From Lysobacter panacisoli (lineage in GTDB: Bacteria > Pseudomonadota > Gammaproteobacteria > Xanthomonadales > Xanthomonadaceae), in assembly GCF_009765165.1 (NCBI RefSeq), contig NZ_VLNU01000001.1, positions 1,596,001 through 1,660,000 of the forward strand: a stretch of DNA of 64,000 bases, in the 5' to 3' direction. Made by a program: the position numbers and the translations under genes. The notes under the pieces were generated by a model. It did no database searches and had not been told where the DNA came from. It saw nothing but the letters and a program-made list of their open reading frames with translations. Every line of letters begins with the position of its first letter. The stretch's first letter is position 1. This document shows positions 9,361 to 17,387 of the stretch, piece after piece.

Positions 9361-9381
9361 AGCCCGGCGCGAAGCCGGGCT
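9361..9381. terminator. Bidirectional intrinsic terminator, gpsA / Ax21 paralogue 1
   Basis: An 8-bp perfect stem (AGCCCGGC at 9361-9368 and GCCGGGCT at 9374-9381) with loop GCGAA. A run of A precedes it and a run of T follows, so it can terminate transcription from both convergent genes. Confidence 0.88.
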
Positions 9382-9406
9382 TTTTCTTTTGCATCGAAGG
9401 CGGCGC

Positions 9407-10042
9407 TCAGAAGCTCGCGCGCATGCCCACGGCGACCTGCGAGAACTCGCTGCCGGCTTCGAATTCGCCGACGATGCCCCAGGTCGAACCCAGCTTGTAC
9501 TGCAGGCCCGCGCTCACGCTGCCGGCGCTGTCGTACACGTCGCCGTCGGTGTAGTTGGCCTTGACCCACACCTCGACCGGATCGGCGATCAGATGGCGCA
9601 CGCCCACGGCGATGCGCACGTCCGTACCGTCCTGGCTGCCTTCGCCGTCGTTGTCGATGTCGATCTCGGTGCCGAGCACGCTGAGCTCGGCGACAAGGTC
9701 GGTGCGCTCGCGCAGGCTGTGGTGGTAGCCCAGGCCGACGTTGTACTGCGACATGTCGATGCCGACTTCGCCCAGCTGGCCCACGAACGGCGCGGACACG
9801 CCCAGGTCGTCGTCGCCGGCGCGGTAGCCGCCGAAGATGTGCCAGGACGGCGCGATCTCGGCCGAGCCGGCGATGAAGAAGCCCGCGGCTTCGATGTCGT
9901 CGATCTCGAAACCATCGACCTGCGGCAGGTCCTGGTTGAGCTGGGCGTAGCCGCCTTCGATATAGGTGTAGCTGTGGCCGTCGGCCATCGCGGCGAACGG
10001 CGCCGTCGCCAGCGCGAGCGCCAGTGCGAGTTGCTTCTTCAT
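9407..10042 (-). CDS. Ax21-family outer-membrane protein, paralogue 1
   Basis: A 211-residue protein with a Sec signal peptide (cleavage after AAMA, near residue 19). The mature part begins DGHSYTYIEGGY and alternates polar and hydrophobic residues as in a small beta-barrel. It ends in Phe (VGMRASF), the usual BAM-recognised terminus. The N-terminal SYTYIEGGY and the TWGIVGEFE motif are shared with the two genes upstream. The family in Xanthomonas and Stenotrophomonas is called Ax21; its once-claimed role as a rice immune elicitor was withdrawn, and it is now regarded as an outer-membrane/vesicle protein. The ATG at 10042 follows GGGGAAAAC. Confidence 0.82.
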   Translation of the reverse strand: MKKQLALALALATAPFAAMADGHSYTYIEGGYAQLNQDLPQVDGFEIDDIEAAGFFIAGSAEIAPSWHIFGGYRAGDDDLGVSAPFVGQLGEVGIDMSQYNVGLGYHHSLRERTDLVAELSVLGTEIDIDNDGEGSQDGTDVRIAVGVRHLIADPVEVWVKANYTDGDVYDSAGSVSAGLQYKLGSTWGIVGEFEAGSEFSQVAVGMRASF

Positions 10043-10161
10043 GTTTTCCCCAGTGATGTTCTTGTAAGTGCGTGCCGCAGGGCGGCGACGCACCTTACCG
10101 CGACCCCGGGCGAACCGTGAGTGCCGCCTGCGCGAACTGCAACCGGGCTCCCGATACGAAA

Positions 10162-10182
10162 AACCCGGCCTTGGCCGGGTTC
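10162..10182 (-). terminator. Intrinsic terminator after Ax21 paralogue 2
   Basis: An inverted repeat AACCCGG (10162-10168) and CCGGGTT (10175-10181), extendable inward through CC/GG. On the minus strand it is followed by a T-rich run (TTTTTCG). It ends the transcript of the gene at 10205-10861 before the next paralogue. Confidence 0.8.
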
Positions 10183-10204
10183 TTCGTTGCCGCATGGAGG
10201 CGTC

Positions 10205-10861
10205 TCAGAAGCTGGCGCGCACGCCGGCCGAGAAGCGGCTCAGGTCGTCGATGACTTCGACTTCGGCCACGATGCCCCAGGTCTTGTTGAACTTGTACTG
10301 GCCACCGGCGGTGCCGATGAAGTCGCCGCTGACTTCGCCAAGGTCGATGTAGCCGAGCTTGACCCAGCCCTCGAGGGTGTCGGAGCCGCCACGCAGGCCG
10401 AGCGCGGCGCGGCCGCCCTTCGACGTCAGGTCGTCGGAGCCGCTATCGCCGTCGGAGGTCGAGAACGAGAAGTCCTCGTCCAGACGCACGTAGGCCAGCT
10501 CGCCGATGAAGTCGACCTTCTCGCCCATCGCCATGTGGTAGCCCAGGCCGAACTCGCCCTGCTTCAGCTCATCCTCGACGTCGAAGGTGACGACGTCGCC
10601 GCCGCCGAAATCGATCGCGACGGAGTCGTCGTCCTTGCCCTGGCTGTACGAGCCGAACACGTAGAACGACGGGCTGAGCTCGAACGAGCCGCGGATGTAG
10701 CCGCCGTCGGCGGTGAAGTCGCCGAGCAGTTCGTCGTCGTAATCGATGTTGGCCTGGGTGTAGCCGCCCTCGACATAGGTGTAGCTCAGGCCGTTGCCCT
10801 GCGCGGACGCAACGAACGGCGCGGCCGCCAGCACGGCGGCCAACATGAGACGCTTCTTCAT
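10205..10861 (-). CDS. Ax21-family outer-membrane protein, paralogue 2
   Basis: A 218-residue paralogue with a signal peptide MKKRLMLAAVLAAAPFVASA and a mature start at QGNGLSYTYVEGGY. It contains an Asp/Ser-rich loop (residues about 125-145) and a glycine-rich loop near residue 86, both likely extracellular. It ends FSAGVRASF. The motif KTWGIVAEVE aligns with TWGI in its two neighbours. It is the middle gene of a tandem of three, with terminators on both sides, suggesting separate expression. Exact function is not known. Confidence 0.82.
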   Translation of the reverse strand: MKKRLMLAAVLAAAPFVASAQGNGLSYTYVEGGYTQANIDYDDELLGDFTADGGYIRGSFELSPSFYVFGSYSQGKDDDSVAIDFGGGDVVTFDVEDELKQGEFGLGYHMAMGEKVDFIGELAYVRLDEDFSFSTSDGDSGSDDLTSKGGRAALGLRGGSDTLEGWVKLGYIDLGEVSGDFIGTAGGQYKFNKTWGIVAEVEVIDDLSRFSAGVRASF

Positions 10862-10969
10862 GAAATCCCCTGATCCTTTGGTGATGTGGTCCTACCGCCA
10901 TTGCAGCGGCGCGCGCACGATATCCGAATGCGCTGGTTGTCACAATCTGTCCGGAACCCTGTCAAAAAA

Positions 10970-10993
10970 GAAGCCCGGCCTAGGCCGGGCTTC
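10970..10993 (-). terminator. Intrinsic terminator after Ax21 paralogue 3
   Basis: An 11-bp perfect stem, GAAGCCCGGCC (10970-10980) with GGCCGGGCTTC (10983-10993). It is followed on the minus strand by TTTTTTGAC. It is the strongest hairpin in this tandem. Confidence 0.88.
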
Positions 10994-11052
10994 CAGTCGC
11001 GATAGTGGGGGAGAGAGAGATATCGCGATGAAACAGTTGCTGGCAGCGGCGC

Positions 11053-11661
11053 TTAGAAGCTGGCGCGCGGACCGATGAAGTACGCGGTGTAGCCGTCGAC
11101 GAACTTCACTTCGCCGTTGATGCCCCAGGTCTGGTTGAACTTCACCTGGGCGCCGACCTTGCCGTAGAACTCGCTGTCGGCGTGTTCGTAGTCCTCGAAA
11201 CCAGCCAGGGCGTAGCCCTCGAAGTTCGGGGTGAACGCGCCGCGCACGCCGGCTTCGACGCTCCAGCCGTCGGCATCGGTGCCGCTGAAGTCGATGCCGC
11301 CGACGCGCACGCCGTCGGTTTCGGACTTCTGGTAGGCCACGCGGGTCAGCAGGTCGAGCTGCGAGTTGAGCTCGTGGTTGTAGCCGACACCGATGTTCCA
11401 CTGGTCGACGTCCACGCCATTGACGCGGCCGAGCACGGTGTCGAAATCGTCGGTTTCCTGGCCGCTGTAGCCGCCGAAGATGTGGAAGTTCGGGGCGATC
11501 GCAGCCGAACCGTTGATGGCCCAGCCATCGGCGTCCGGACCGCTGTCGACGCTGGTACCGGCGTAGCCGGCTTCGACGTAGGTGTACGACACGCCTTCCG
11601 CGGCCGAAGCGGCGAACGGCAGGGCAGCCAGGAGGGTCAGGGCAAGCAGGGAACGCTTCAT
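11053..11661 (-). CDS. Ax21-family outer-membrane protein, paralogue 3
   Basis: A 202-residue protein with a signal peptide ending ALPFAASA and a mature start at AEGVSYTYVEAGY. It is the member closest to the Xanthomonas Ax21 pattern that I remember. An alternating beta-strand pattern runs throughout, the TWGINGEVK motif is present, and the C-terminus is YFIGPRASF. It is the first gene of the tandem in the direction of transcription. The 291-bp region upstream is shared only with the same-strand NTF2-like gene, so its promoter should lie around 11700-11790. Confidence 0.84.
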   Translation of the reverse strand: MKRSLLALTLLAALPFAASAAEGVSYTYVEAGYAGTSVDSGPDADGWAINGSAAIAPNFHIFGGYSGQETDDFDTVLGRVNGVDVDQWNIGVGYNHELNSQLDLLTRVAYQKSETDGVRVGGIDFSGTDADGWSVEAGVRGAFTPNFEGYALAGFEDYEHADSEFYGKVGAQVKFNQTWGINGEVKFVDGYTAYFIGPRASF

Positions 11662-11820
11662 TGGGTCTCAGCCTCTTGTGTTCTTGGTTGCCGGGGCCGG
11701 GCTTCATCAGAAGCACATCGGGGGCGGCTCCGGTGACGTGAAGTATCCGGAGCTAACCGAAATTTAACCTGAATACTAAACTGCAAGGTGCAGGAACTTC
11801 CCCGGCGCAGGCCGGTCGCG

Positions 11821-11834
11821 CCTGGCGCGCCAGG
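11821..11834. other. Perfect 14-bp palindrome in intergenic region
   Basis: CCTGGCGCGCCAGG reads the same on both strands. It lies between the third Ax21 gene and the NTF2-like gene. It could be part of a terminator for the latter or a protein-binding site; no T-run follows it. Confidence 0.35.
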
Positions 11835-11952
11835 GGTTCAGATGGGGGTACGCGCCCGCTGTCAGGCCCGTAGCCCGCGCTCAAGTCCGCGCGAACCGGC
11901 GTCGAGGTGGCACCGCCACGCGGGGCCCGACGTGCATGCAACGGCCTTGCCT

Positions 11953-12372
11953 TCAAGGACTGCGCACGGACTCCTGCGTCGAGATCACGCGCCAGGCGTT
12001 GCCTTCCTTCAGATACACGTCGGTGTAGGCGACGCTGAGCGGTTGCGCACCCGGCGCGCGGTAGTCGTTGATGCCCGTCACCACGGCCACGTTGCCGTGC
12101 ATGCGTACCTGCACGTTGCGCAGCGTCTGCGTGGCGCCCTTCGGCAGCGGTGGGGCCGCCACGGTCGTCGCCTTGTCGCGTACCTGCCCACGCATCGTGG
12201 TGTTGACGTACGCCGGATGCAGCAGCTTGTCGACGAAGACCCGATCGCCGCGACCCACCGCGTCGATCCATTGCTGCTCGAGTGCCTTGATCGTCGCCGC
12301 GTCGTCGGCGTGCGCCGACAGCGATGCAAGCACCAGTGCGAGCGCGAAGAAAGTTCGGAAAGAAGTACGCAT
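11953..12372 (-). CDS. Secreted NTF2-like (DUF4440-type) protein
   Basis: A 139-residue protein with a Sec signal peptide (MRTSFRTFFALALVLASLSA, cleavage near residue 22). The mature domain has the cystatin/NTF2-like pattern ALEQQWIDAVGRGDRVFVDKL, then beta strands ending AYTDVYLKEGNAWRVISTQ. This is typical of DUF4440 proteins, which include enzymes and ligand binders. The sequence gives no specific substrate. It is a single gene, upstream of the Ax21 tandem in the same direction. Confidence 0.75.
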   Translation of the reverse strand: MRTSFRTFFALALVLASLSAHADDAATIKALEQQWIDAVGRGDRVFVDKLLHPAYVNTTMRGQVRDKATTVAAPPLPKGATQTLRNVQVRMHGNVAVVTGINDYRAPGAQPLSVAYTDVYLKEGNAWRVISTQESVRSP

Positions 12373-12772
12373 GGCCGTCTCCGAATGTAGGGACGAACGA
12401 ACTGCCGACCGCAGCGGCGCTGCCCATCGGGCGGACGAGTATGCGGCAGCGAAAGTTATCCCACCGTGCGTGTCGGCCGCCGCTGGATGACATTCGGAAA
12501 GTTCCTAATTTCAGGGGTTTCCGTGGGCCCGCGCACGGTGAACGCCAGCGCAATCGATCCGGTGGAAAAAAAGCCAGATTAAGAAAAATCCCATGTTGGT
12601 GTGGATGCGCGGTTCCTAGCATTTCTCCCGCACTCCCGACTTGTTGCATCTCGACGAAAGCGTGGCAGCACAACGCCGCGCCGGAGGGGCTTTACCGCCC
12701 GCCCACGGATGAGCTCTCCGATGAACGCCGCCGGCCGAGTGAAACCCCTCCAGGACAAGAGTTTCTTCTGAA
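12373..12772 (+). other. 400-bp leader/intergenic region of the adhesin gene
   Basis: No gene is seen here. The first part (to about 12570) is divergent promoter space and includes an A-rich stretch (GGTGGAAAAAAAGCC, then AAGAAAAATCCC) unusual for this GC-rich window. The last 100 bases can fold: GGAGGGG-C-TTTAC (12683-12694) pairs with GT-G-AAACCCCTCC (12739-12751), enclosing a CGGA/TCCG hairpin at 12706-12720. The adhesin start has only a weak, distant ribosome site (AGGA at 12752-12755). Confidence 0.45.
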
Positions 12773-15700
12773 ATGAACACCATCTATCGCATCGTTTGGA
12801 ACGCCTCTACCGGCTCGTGGGTAGTGGCCTCGGAAATGGCCAAGGGCCGAAAGAAAGCATCGAGCCGCACCGCAACCCTGGCGGCGGCCGTCATGCTTGG
12901 CATGAGCGGCCTCGCGTCGGCGGGCTCGCTCGACGGCGGTTCCGCGCCGGGTATCAACTCCGAAGCCATCGGCAACGCAACGTCAGGGGGAACAGACTCC
13001 ATCGCTATCGGATCGTCGACTTTGCGCACCGATGCAAACGGCCAGGCGGCCATCGCGATCGGCCAGAACCAGCACGCGAACGGCAAATGGGACGTCGCAC
13101 TGGGCGCCGACAGCACGACGTCAGGCATCGCGTCCGTCGCGATCGGCCAAGGCGTGACGGCTAACCAGGATCAGGCAGTCGCGATCGGCCAGGGATCGCA
13201 AAGCACCGGGCTGGCGGCAGTGGCAATGGGCGCCAACGCAAAGGGTGCCGGAACCAACGCGGTAGCCCTTGGCGCCAACGCAAACAGCGCTTCTGCCAAC
13301 GCGGTGGCACTGGGCTTCAATACGATGGCCCAGACCAGTGCCGTCGCCATCGGCGACCAGAGCGTTGCTTCCGGTTCGATGTCGATCGCCATGGGCAAGT
13401 CCGCTCAGGTCAGCGGTCTGAACAGCGTCGCGATTGGTGGCTCGACGCTGGTAACGGGGATGCAGTCCGTAGGCCTTGGTCAGGCCGCGTCGGTGGACGC
13501 GAACAGCGCCATCGCGATCGGCACGGGTGCCAAAGTGACCGGCGCCAGCTCTTCATACGCAGTTGCCATGGGCGCGAACTCCGACGCTACCGGCGTGGGT
13601 GCGGTGGCGATCGGCAACAGCGCCAAGGCCAGCAAGGGCATCGCCGTGGGCGACGGTGCACAGGCTGCGCAGGGTGCCGTCGTACTCGGTGCTGCAGCGC
13701 AGGCAACGGCCATCGGCGGCTCGGCGATCGGCAACCAGTCCACTGCTTCAGGTATCGTCGGCACGGCGCTGGGTGTGGCTGCACAGGCGAACGATGATTA
13801 CAGCGTCGCCCTCGGTTCGTACTCGGTAAGCGCGGCTCCCGTCGCCACGTCCAGTGCGATCATTGCCGGCCGTACTTACAACTTCGCAGGCGCTACTCCG
13901 ACCGCAACGGTCAGCGTAGGCGGTGGCGTTCAGGCGCCGTATCGCACCATCACCAACGTCGCCGCCGGTCGCATCGATGCCAGCAGCACCGACGCCGTGA
14001 ACGGTTCGGAGCTGTTCGCGACCAACACGCAGGTCGGCATCAACACCGCGGCCACCAACGGCCTGGCGGGCGTCCTCGGCACGACCGTCAACCCGGCCAC
14101 CGGCGCCGTCAATGCGCCGACCTACGCGCTGGCAAATGCCGGCGCGATCAGCGGCATGCCGGGTGCGGCGACCAACGTCGTTAACGGCTTCGCCAAGGTC
14201 GACGCGGCGCTGGGTGCGATGAAGACTTCAATCGTCAACGGCACGGTTGGCCTCGTCCAGCAGGATCCGACGACCCGCGACATCACCGTCGCCAAGGCCA
14301 CTGATGGCACGAAGGTGAACTTCGCAGGCACCGCGGGCGACCGCGTGTTGACGGGCGTGGCCGACGGCGCCATCTCGTCCACCAGCAACGAGGCCATCAA
14401 CGGTTCGCAGCTGTATGCGACGAACCAGACCGCTATTGGCCTGGCGACCGCTCTGGGTGGCGGCGCGGTGGCCGATCCGGTCACCGGCACCGTTGCTGCG
14501 CCGAGCTACGCGCTGACCAACGCCGACGCGATCACCAATGACACCACCGGTGCAGCGACGGACGTAGGCGCGGGCTTCGGCAAGGTCAACGCGGCACTGG
14601 GTACGATGAATACGTCCATCGCCAACATCGCCAACGGTACGATGGGCCTGGTCCAGCAGGATGCGACCTCGCGCCTCATCACCGTCGCCAAGGACACCGA
14701 CGGGACGCAGGTCAGCTTCGCCGGTACGGCGGGCGATCGCGTGCTGGCCGGCGTGGCCGCGGGCACCGCGGATACCGATGCGGTCAACGTATCGCAGCTG
14801 AGGCAGATCAAGGCCCAGGCTGCCGGTGCCGGTGAGCGTTCCGTCAAGTACAAGTGGAACGACACCAACAACGACGGCGTGATCGATCCGGGCGAGGTGG
14901 ACTACAGCGTCGCCATGCTGGAAGGCGCGCAGTCCACGGACGGTGGCGTCACCGATGGCACCTCGATCACCAACCTGCACCGCGGTGCGGTCAGCGCCCT
15001 GAGCACCGACGCCATCAACGGCAGCCAGCTGTATGGCACGGCCAACAGCATCGCCACCCATCTGGGCGGCGGCGCGGCGGTGCAGACGGACGGCACGGTG
15101 TCGGCTCCGGCCTACACGCTGGCCAATGCGTCCGGCGGCACCACCACGTACAACAACGTCGGTGACGCCCTGGGCAACCTCGATCAGCGCACGACTGGCA
15201 ACACCACCCAGATCAACAACCTGGACGGTCGCGTCACGAACATCGAAGGCGATGTCACCGACATCAGGAACGACATCACCAACATCGACGGTCGCGTGAC
15301 CAACGTGGAAGGCGATGTCACCAACCTCGACAACCGTGTGACCAACGTGGAGGGCGATGTCACCAACCTGACCACGCAGATCAACAACGGTGGCGTCGGC
15401 CTCGTGAAGCAGTCCACCCCGGACGGCGTCGTCACCGTTGCGGGCAGCACGGGCGGCAACGAGGTCAGCGTGGCCGGCACCGGCGGTCCGCGTCGCATCA
15501 GCGGCGTGGCGCCTGGCACGCAGGACACCGACGCGGTGAACCTGGGCCAGATCCGCCAGACGGCGGCGCAGACGCTCGGCGAAGCCAACGCCTACACCGA
15601 TCGTCGCGTCGACGACTGGGGCTATGCGATGGACCACCGCATCGATGCCGTCAACCGCCAGGCGAACCGCGGTATCGCGGCGGCTTCCGCCCTGGTCAAC

Positions 15701-15886
15701 GTGACGCCGTACGTGCCCGGCCATACCGTGCTCAATGCGGGCGTGGCGACCTACCGTGGCGAAGGCGCACTGGGCGTCGGCGTCTCGCGCTGGACGAAGG
15801 ACGGTCGCGTGAACTTCAACGCGGGTGTCTCGGCGGCGCAGAACGACGAGCCGATCTACCGCGTCGGCATCGGCGTGATCTTCTGA
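12773..15886 (+). CDS. Trimeric autotransporter adhesin (YadA family)
   Basis: A 1037-residue type Vc adhesin. It begins with an extended signal peptide region (MNTIYRIVWNASTGSWVVAS) and a hydrophobic core ending near LASA. Residues about 60-390 are YadA-head repeats of the AIG..A...G..SVAIG type. Neck modules lie near residues 407 (DAVNGSELF), 540 (EAINGSQLY), 670 (DAVNVSQLRQ), 746 (DAINGSQLY) and 920 (DAVNLGQIRQ). Residues 802-873 form a coiled-coil stalk with repeated RVTN-EGDVTN units. The last 75 residues are the membrane anchor, ending in Phe. An EF-hand-like loop sits at residues 697-708. It should mediate surface adhesion or autoaggregation. A strong terminator follows. Confidence 0.95.
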   Translation: MNTIYRIVWNASTGSWVVASEMAKGRKKASSRTATLAAAVMLGMSGLASAGSLDGGSAPGINSEAIGNATSGGTDSIAIGSSTLRTDANGQAAIAIGQNQHANGKWDVALGADSTTSGIASVAIGQGVTANQDQAVAIGQGSQSTGLAAVAMGANAKGAGTNAVALGANANSASANAVALGFNTMAQTSAVAIGDQSVASGSMSIAMGKSAQVSGLNSVAIGGSTLVTGMQSVGLGQAASVDANSAIAIGTGAKVTGASSSYAVAMGANSDATGVGAVAIGNSAKASKGIAVGDGAQAAQGAVVLGAAAQATAIGGSAIGNQSTASGIVGTALGVAAQANDDYSVALGSYSVSAAPVATSSAIIAGRTYNFAGATPTATVSVGGGVQAPYRTITNVAAGRIDASSTDAVNGSELFATNTQVGINTAATNGLAGVLGTTVNPATGAVNAPTYALANAGAISGMPGAATNVVNGFAKVDAALGAMKTSIVNGTVGLVQQDPTTRDITVAKATDGTKVNFAGTAGDRVLTGVADGAISSTSNEAINGSQLYATNQTAIGLATALGGGAVADPVTGTVAAPSYALTNADAITNDTTGAATDVGAGFGKVNAALGTMNTSIANIANGTMGLVQQDATSRLITVAKDTDGTQVSFAGTAGDRVLAGVAAGTADTDAVNVSQLRQIKAQAAGAGERSVKYKWNDTNNDGVIDPGEVDYSVAMLEGAQSTDGGVTDGTSITNLHRGAVSALSTDAINGSQLYGTANSIATHLGGGAAVQTDGTVSAPAYTLANASGGTTTYNNVGDALGNLDQRTTGNTTQINNLDGRVTNIEGDVTDIRNDITNIDGRVTNVEGDVTNLDNRVTNVEGDVTNLTTQINNGGVGLVKQSTPDGVVTVAGSTGGNEVSVAGTGGPRRISGVAPGTQDTDAVNLGQIRQTAAQTLGEANAYTDRRVDDWGYAMDHRIDAVNRQANRGIAAASALVNVTPYVPGHTVLNAGVATYRGEGALGVGVSRWTKDGRVNFNAGVSAAQNDEPIYRVGIGVIF

Positions 15887-15910
15887 TCCAAGCGCGGTCG
15901 AGGGAAACAG

Positions 15911-15940
15911 GAACGGCGGAACCGCGAGGTTCCGCCGTTC
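15911..15940 (+). terminator. Intrinsic terminator after the adhesin gene
   Basis: A 13-bp perfect stem (15911-15923 with 15928-15940; GAACGGCGGAACC and its complement) with a GCGA tetraloop, followed by TTCTTT. Confidence 0.9.
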
Positions 15941-15963
15941 TTCTTTGGGTTCCCTGGAACGGA

Positions 15964-16446
15964 TCAGTTTGCGCTGCCCGCGTATCCCATCTGCCGCCAC
16001 GCCTCGAACACCACCACCGCCACCGCGTTGGACAGATTGAGGCTGCGATTGTCCGGACGCATCGGCAGGCGCAGGCGCTGCGCGGCGGGAACGCTTTCGA
16101 GCACATCCGTCGGCAGCCCGCGCGTCTCCGGGCCGAAGAGGAACACGTCGCCCGGTGCATAACGCGGCATGTCGAAACGCACCGTGCTTCGCGTGCTCAA
16201 GGCGAACACGCGCGGCGTCGCGCCATTCGCACGCTCGATCGCCACCAGCGCGGCGGCGAGATCGTCGTGCACCTGCAGCGATGCGTACTCGTGATAGTCC
16301 AGGCCGGCGCGCTTGAGCTGGCGGTCCTCCAGCGTGAAGCCCAGCGGTCGCACCAAGTGCAGGCGCGCCCCGGTGTTGGCGCACAGGCGGATCACGTTGC
16401 CGGTGTTGGGCGGGATTTCCGGCTGGAACAGGATGACGTCGAGCAT
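15964..16446 (-). CDS. trmL: tRNA (cytidine(34)-2'-O)-methyltransferase
   Basis: A 160-residue SPOUT methyltransferase that 2'-O-methylates the wobble base of leucine tRNAs. The sequence starts [20 protein letters not shown], and Asn/Arg in [13 protein letters not shown] are the family signature. The C-terminal trefoil-knot motifs FGPETRGLP and [19 protein letters not shown] are present. The length matches E. coli TrmL (157). It converges on the adhesin gene and lies 30 bp downstream of the SDR gene on the same strand. Confidence 0.96.
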   Translation of the reverse strand: MLDVILFQPEIPPNTGNVIRLCANTGARLHLVRPLGFTLEDRQLKRAGLDYHEYASLQVHDDLAAALVAIERANGATPRVFALSTRSTVRFDMPRYAPGDVFLFGPETRGLPTDVLESVPAAQRLRLPMRPDNRSLNLSNAVAVVVFEAWRQMGYAGSAN

Positions 16447-16476
16447 GCGATCAGCGTTGCGTGCGAAGAGAGGGCA

Positions 16477-17190
16477 TCACCACGGCAGCGCCTTGCCCTG
16501 CCAGTCGATGAAACGACCACTGTCGTCGATGGACGCGCCGTCGATCGCCTTGAGCAGTCCGCGTACCGACGTCTCCGCGGAAATCTGCGCACCGCTGCCG
16601 CCCATGTCGGTCTGCACCCAGCCCGGATGCAGCGCGACGACTGCGATGCGGCGCTCGCGCAGCGCGCTGGCGAGCAGCACCGTCGCCATGTTCTGCGCCG
16701 CCTTCGAGATCGCGTAACTGGGTGTATGGAAGCCGTCGGTGGAGGCGATGGAGCCGAGGACCGACGACAGGTTCGCGACCTTGCCACCGTCTACCAGCAG
16801 CGGCGCCAGCGTCTGCGTGAGCAGGAACGGCCCGCTTGCGTTGGTGCGCAGCGTTTCGTCGAGCTGTGCCGGCGGCACGTCGCCGAAACGCTCGCCGGAA
16901 TGCAGTACGCCGGCGTTGTTGATGAGCAGGTCGATGCCGTCGATCACCAGCGGCAACTCGCGCGCGAGTTCGGCGTGGGACTTCGGATCGGCGAGATCGA
17001 GCGGAAGCACGTGCAGTCGCCCGGGATGTTCGCCGACGAGCCGGTTCAATGCGTTCGCGCGGGCCGGATGCCGGCAGGTGGCGACCACATGGTCGCCGTG
17101 GGCGAGCAGCTGGCGGACGAACTCCAGTCCGAGGCCGCGGTTGGCGCCGGTGACCAGGCTGCGTCGCGGGGGGCGCTTGGCGGAGGGCAT
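16477..17190 (-). CDS. SDR-family oxidoreductase
   Basis: A 237-residue classical short-chain dehydrogenase. The cofactor motif TGANRGLG lies at residues 14-21, the NNAG motif near 90, the catalytic Ser in NLSSVLGS, and the Tyr/Lys pair in YAISK. After the catalytic helix comes HPGWVQTDMGG, as in carbonyl reductase-like SDRs, which probably use NADPH. The substrate cannot be read from sequence or context. The start at 17190 was chosen because the upstream extension to 17322 is low-complexity and lacks a ribosome site. Confidence 0.85.
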   Translation of the reverse strand: MPSAKRPPRRSLVTGANRGLGLEFVRQLLAHGDHVVATCRHPARANALNRLVGEHPGRLHVLPLDLADPKSHAELARELPLVIDGIDLLINNAGVLHSGERFGDVPPAQLDETLRTNASGPFLLTQTLAPLLVDGGKVANLSSVLGSIASTDGFHTPSYAISKAAQNMATVLLASALRERRIAVVALHPGWVQTDMGGSGAQISAETSVRGLLKAIDGASIDDSGRFIDWQGKALPW

Positions 17191-17387
17191 CGGGGCATCC
17201 GGCTGGGGCGGGCGCACAGTGTAAAGAGGTCGGTGTGGAGTGCCCGCCGCGGCTTGCGCCGACCGTCGCCTGCGACAAAGGCCTACCGGGGCAGGGACTT
17301 GTGGCCTAGTGCCTGCATTCACGCAGCGCGGCTAGGATGCTGGATCGGCCCGGCGGTCACGCCCGGCCTTCGCCTGAGGAGTCCGCC

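Noticed and set aside
12573..12772. Adhesin leader as a c-di-GMP-I or manganese riboswitch
   Set aside because: The GACGCAAAGCC-like core of c-di-GMP-I and the conserved boxes of yybP-ykoY are not found, so only a generic fold is reported.
13060..13800. Short repeated units that could suggest a CRISPR or satellite array
   Set aside because: They are degenerate, keep the reading frame and encode YadA-head repeats; there are no constant repeats with unique spacers.
14228..16384. A 718-residue minus-strand frame over the adhesin's 3' half and trmL
   Set aside because: Antisense of a repetitive gene; it also crosses a strong terminator and trmL in another frame.
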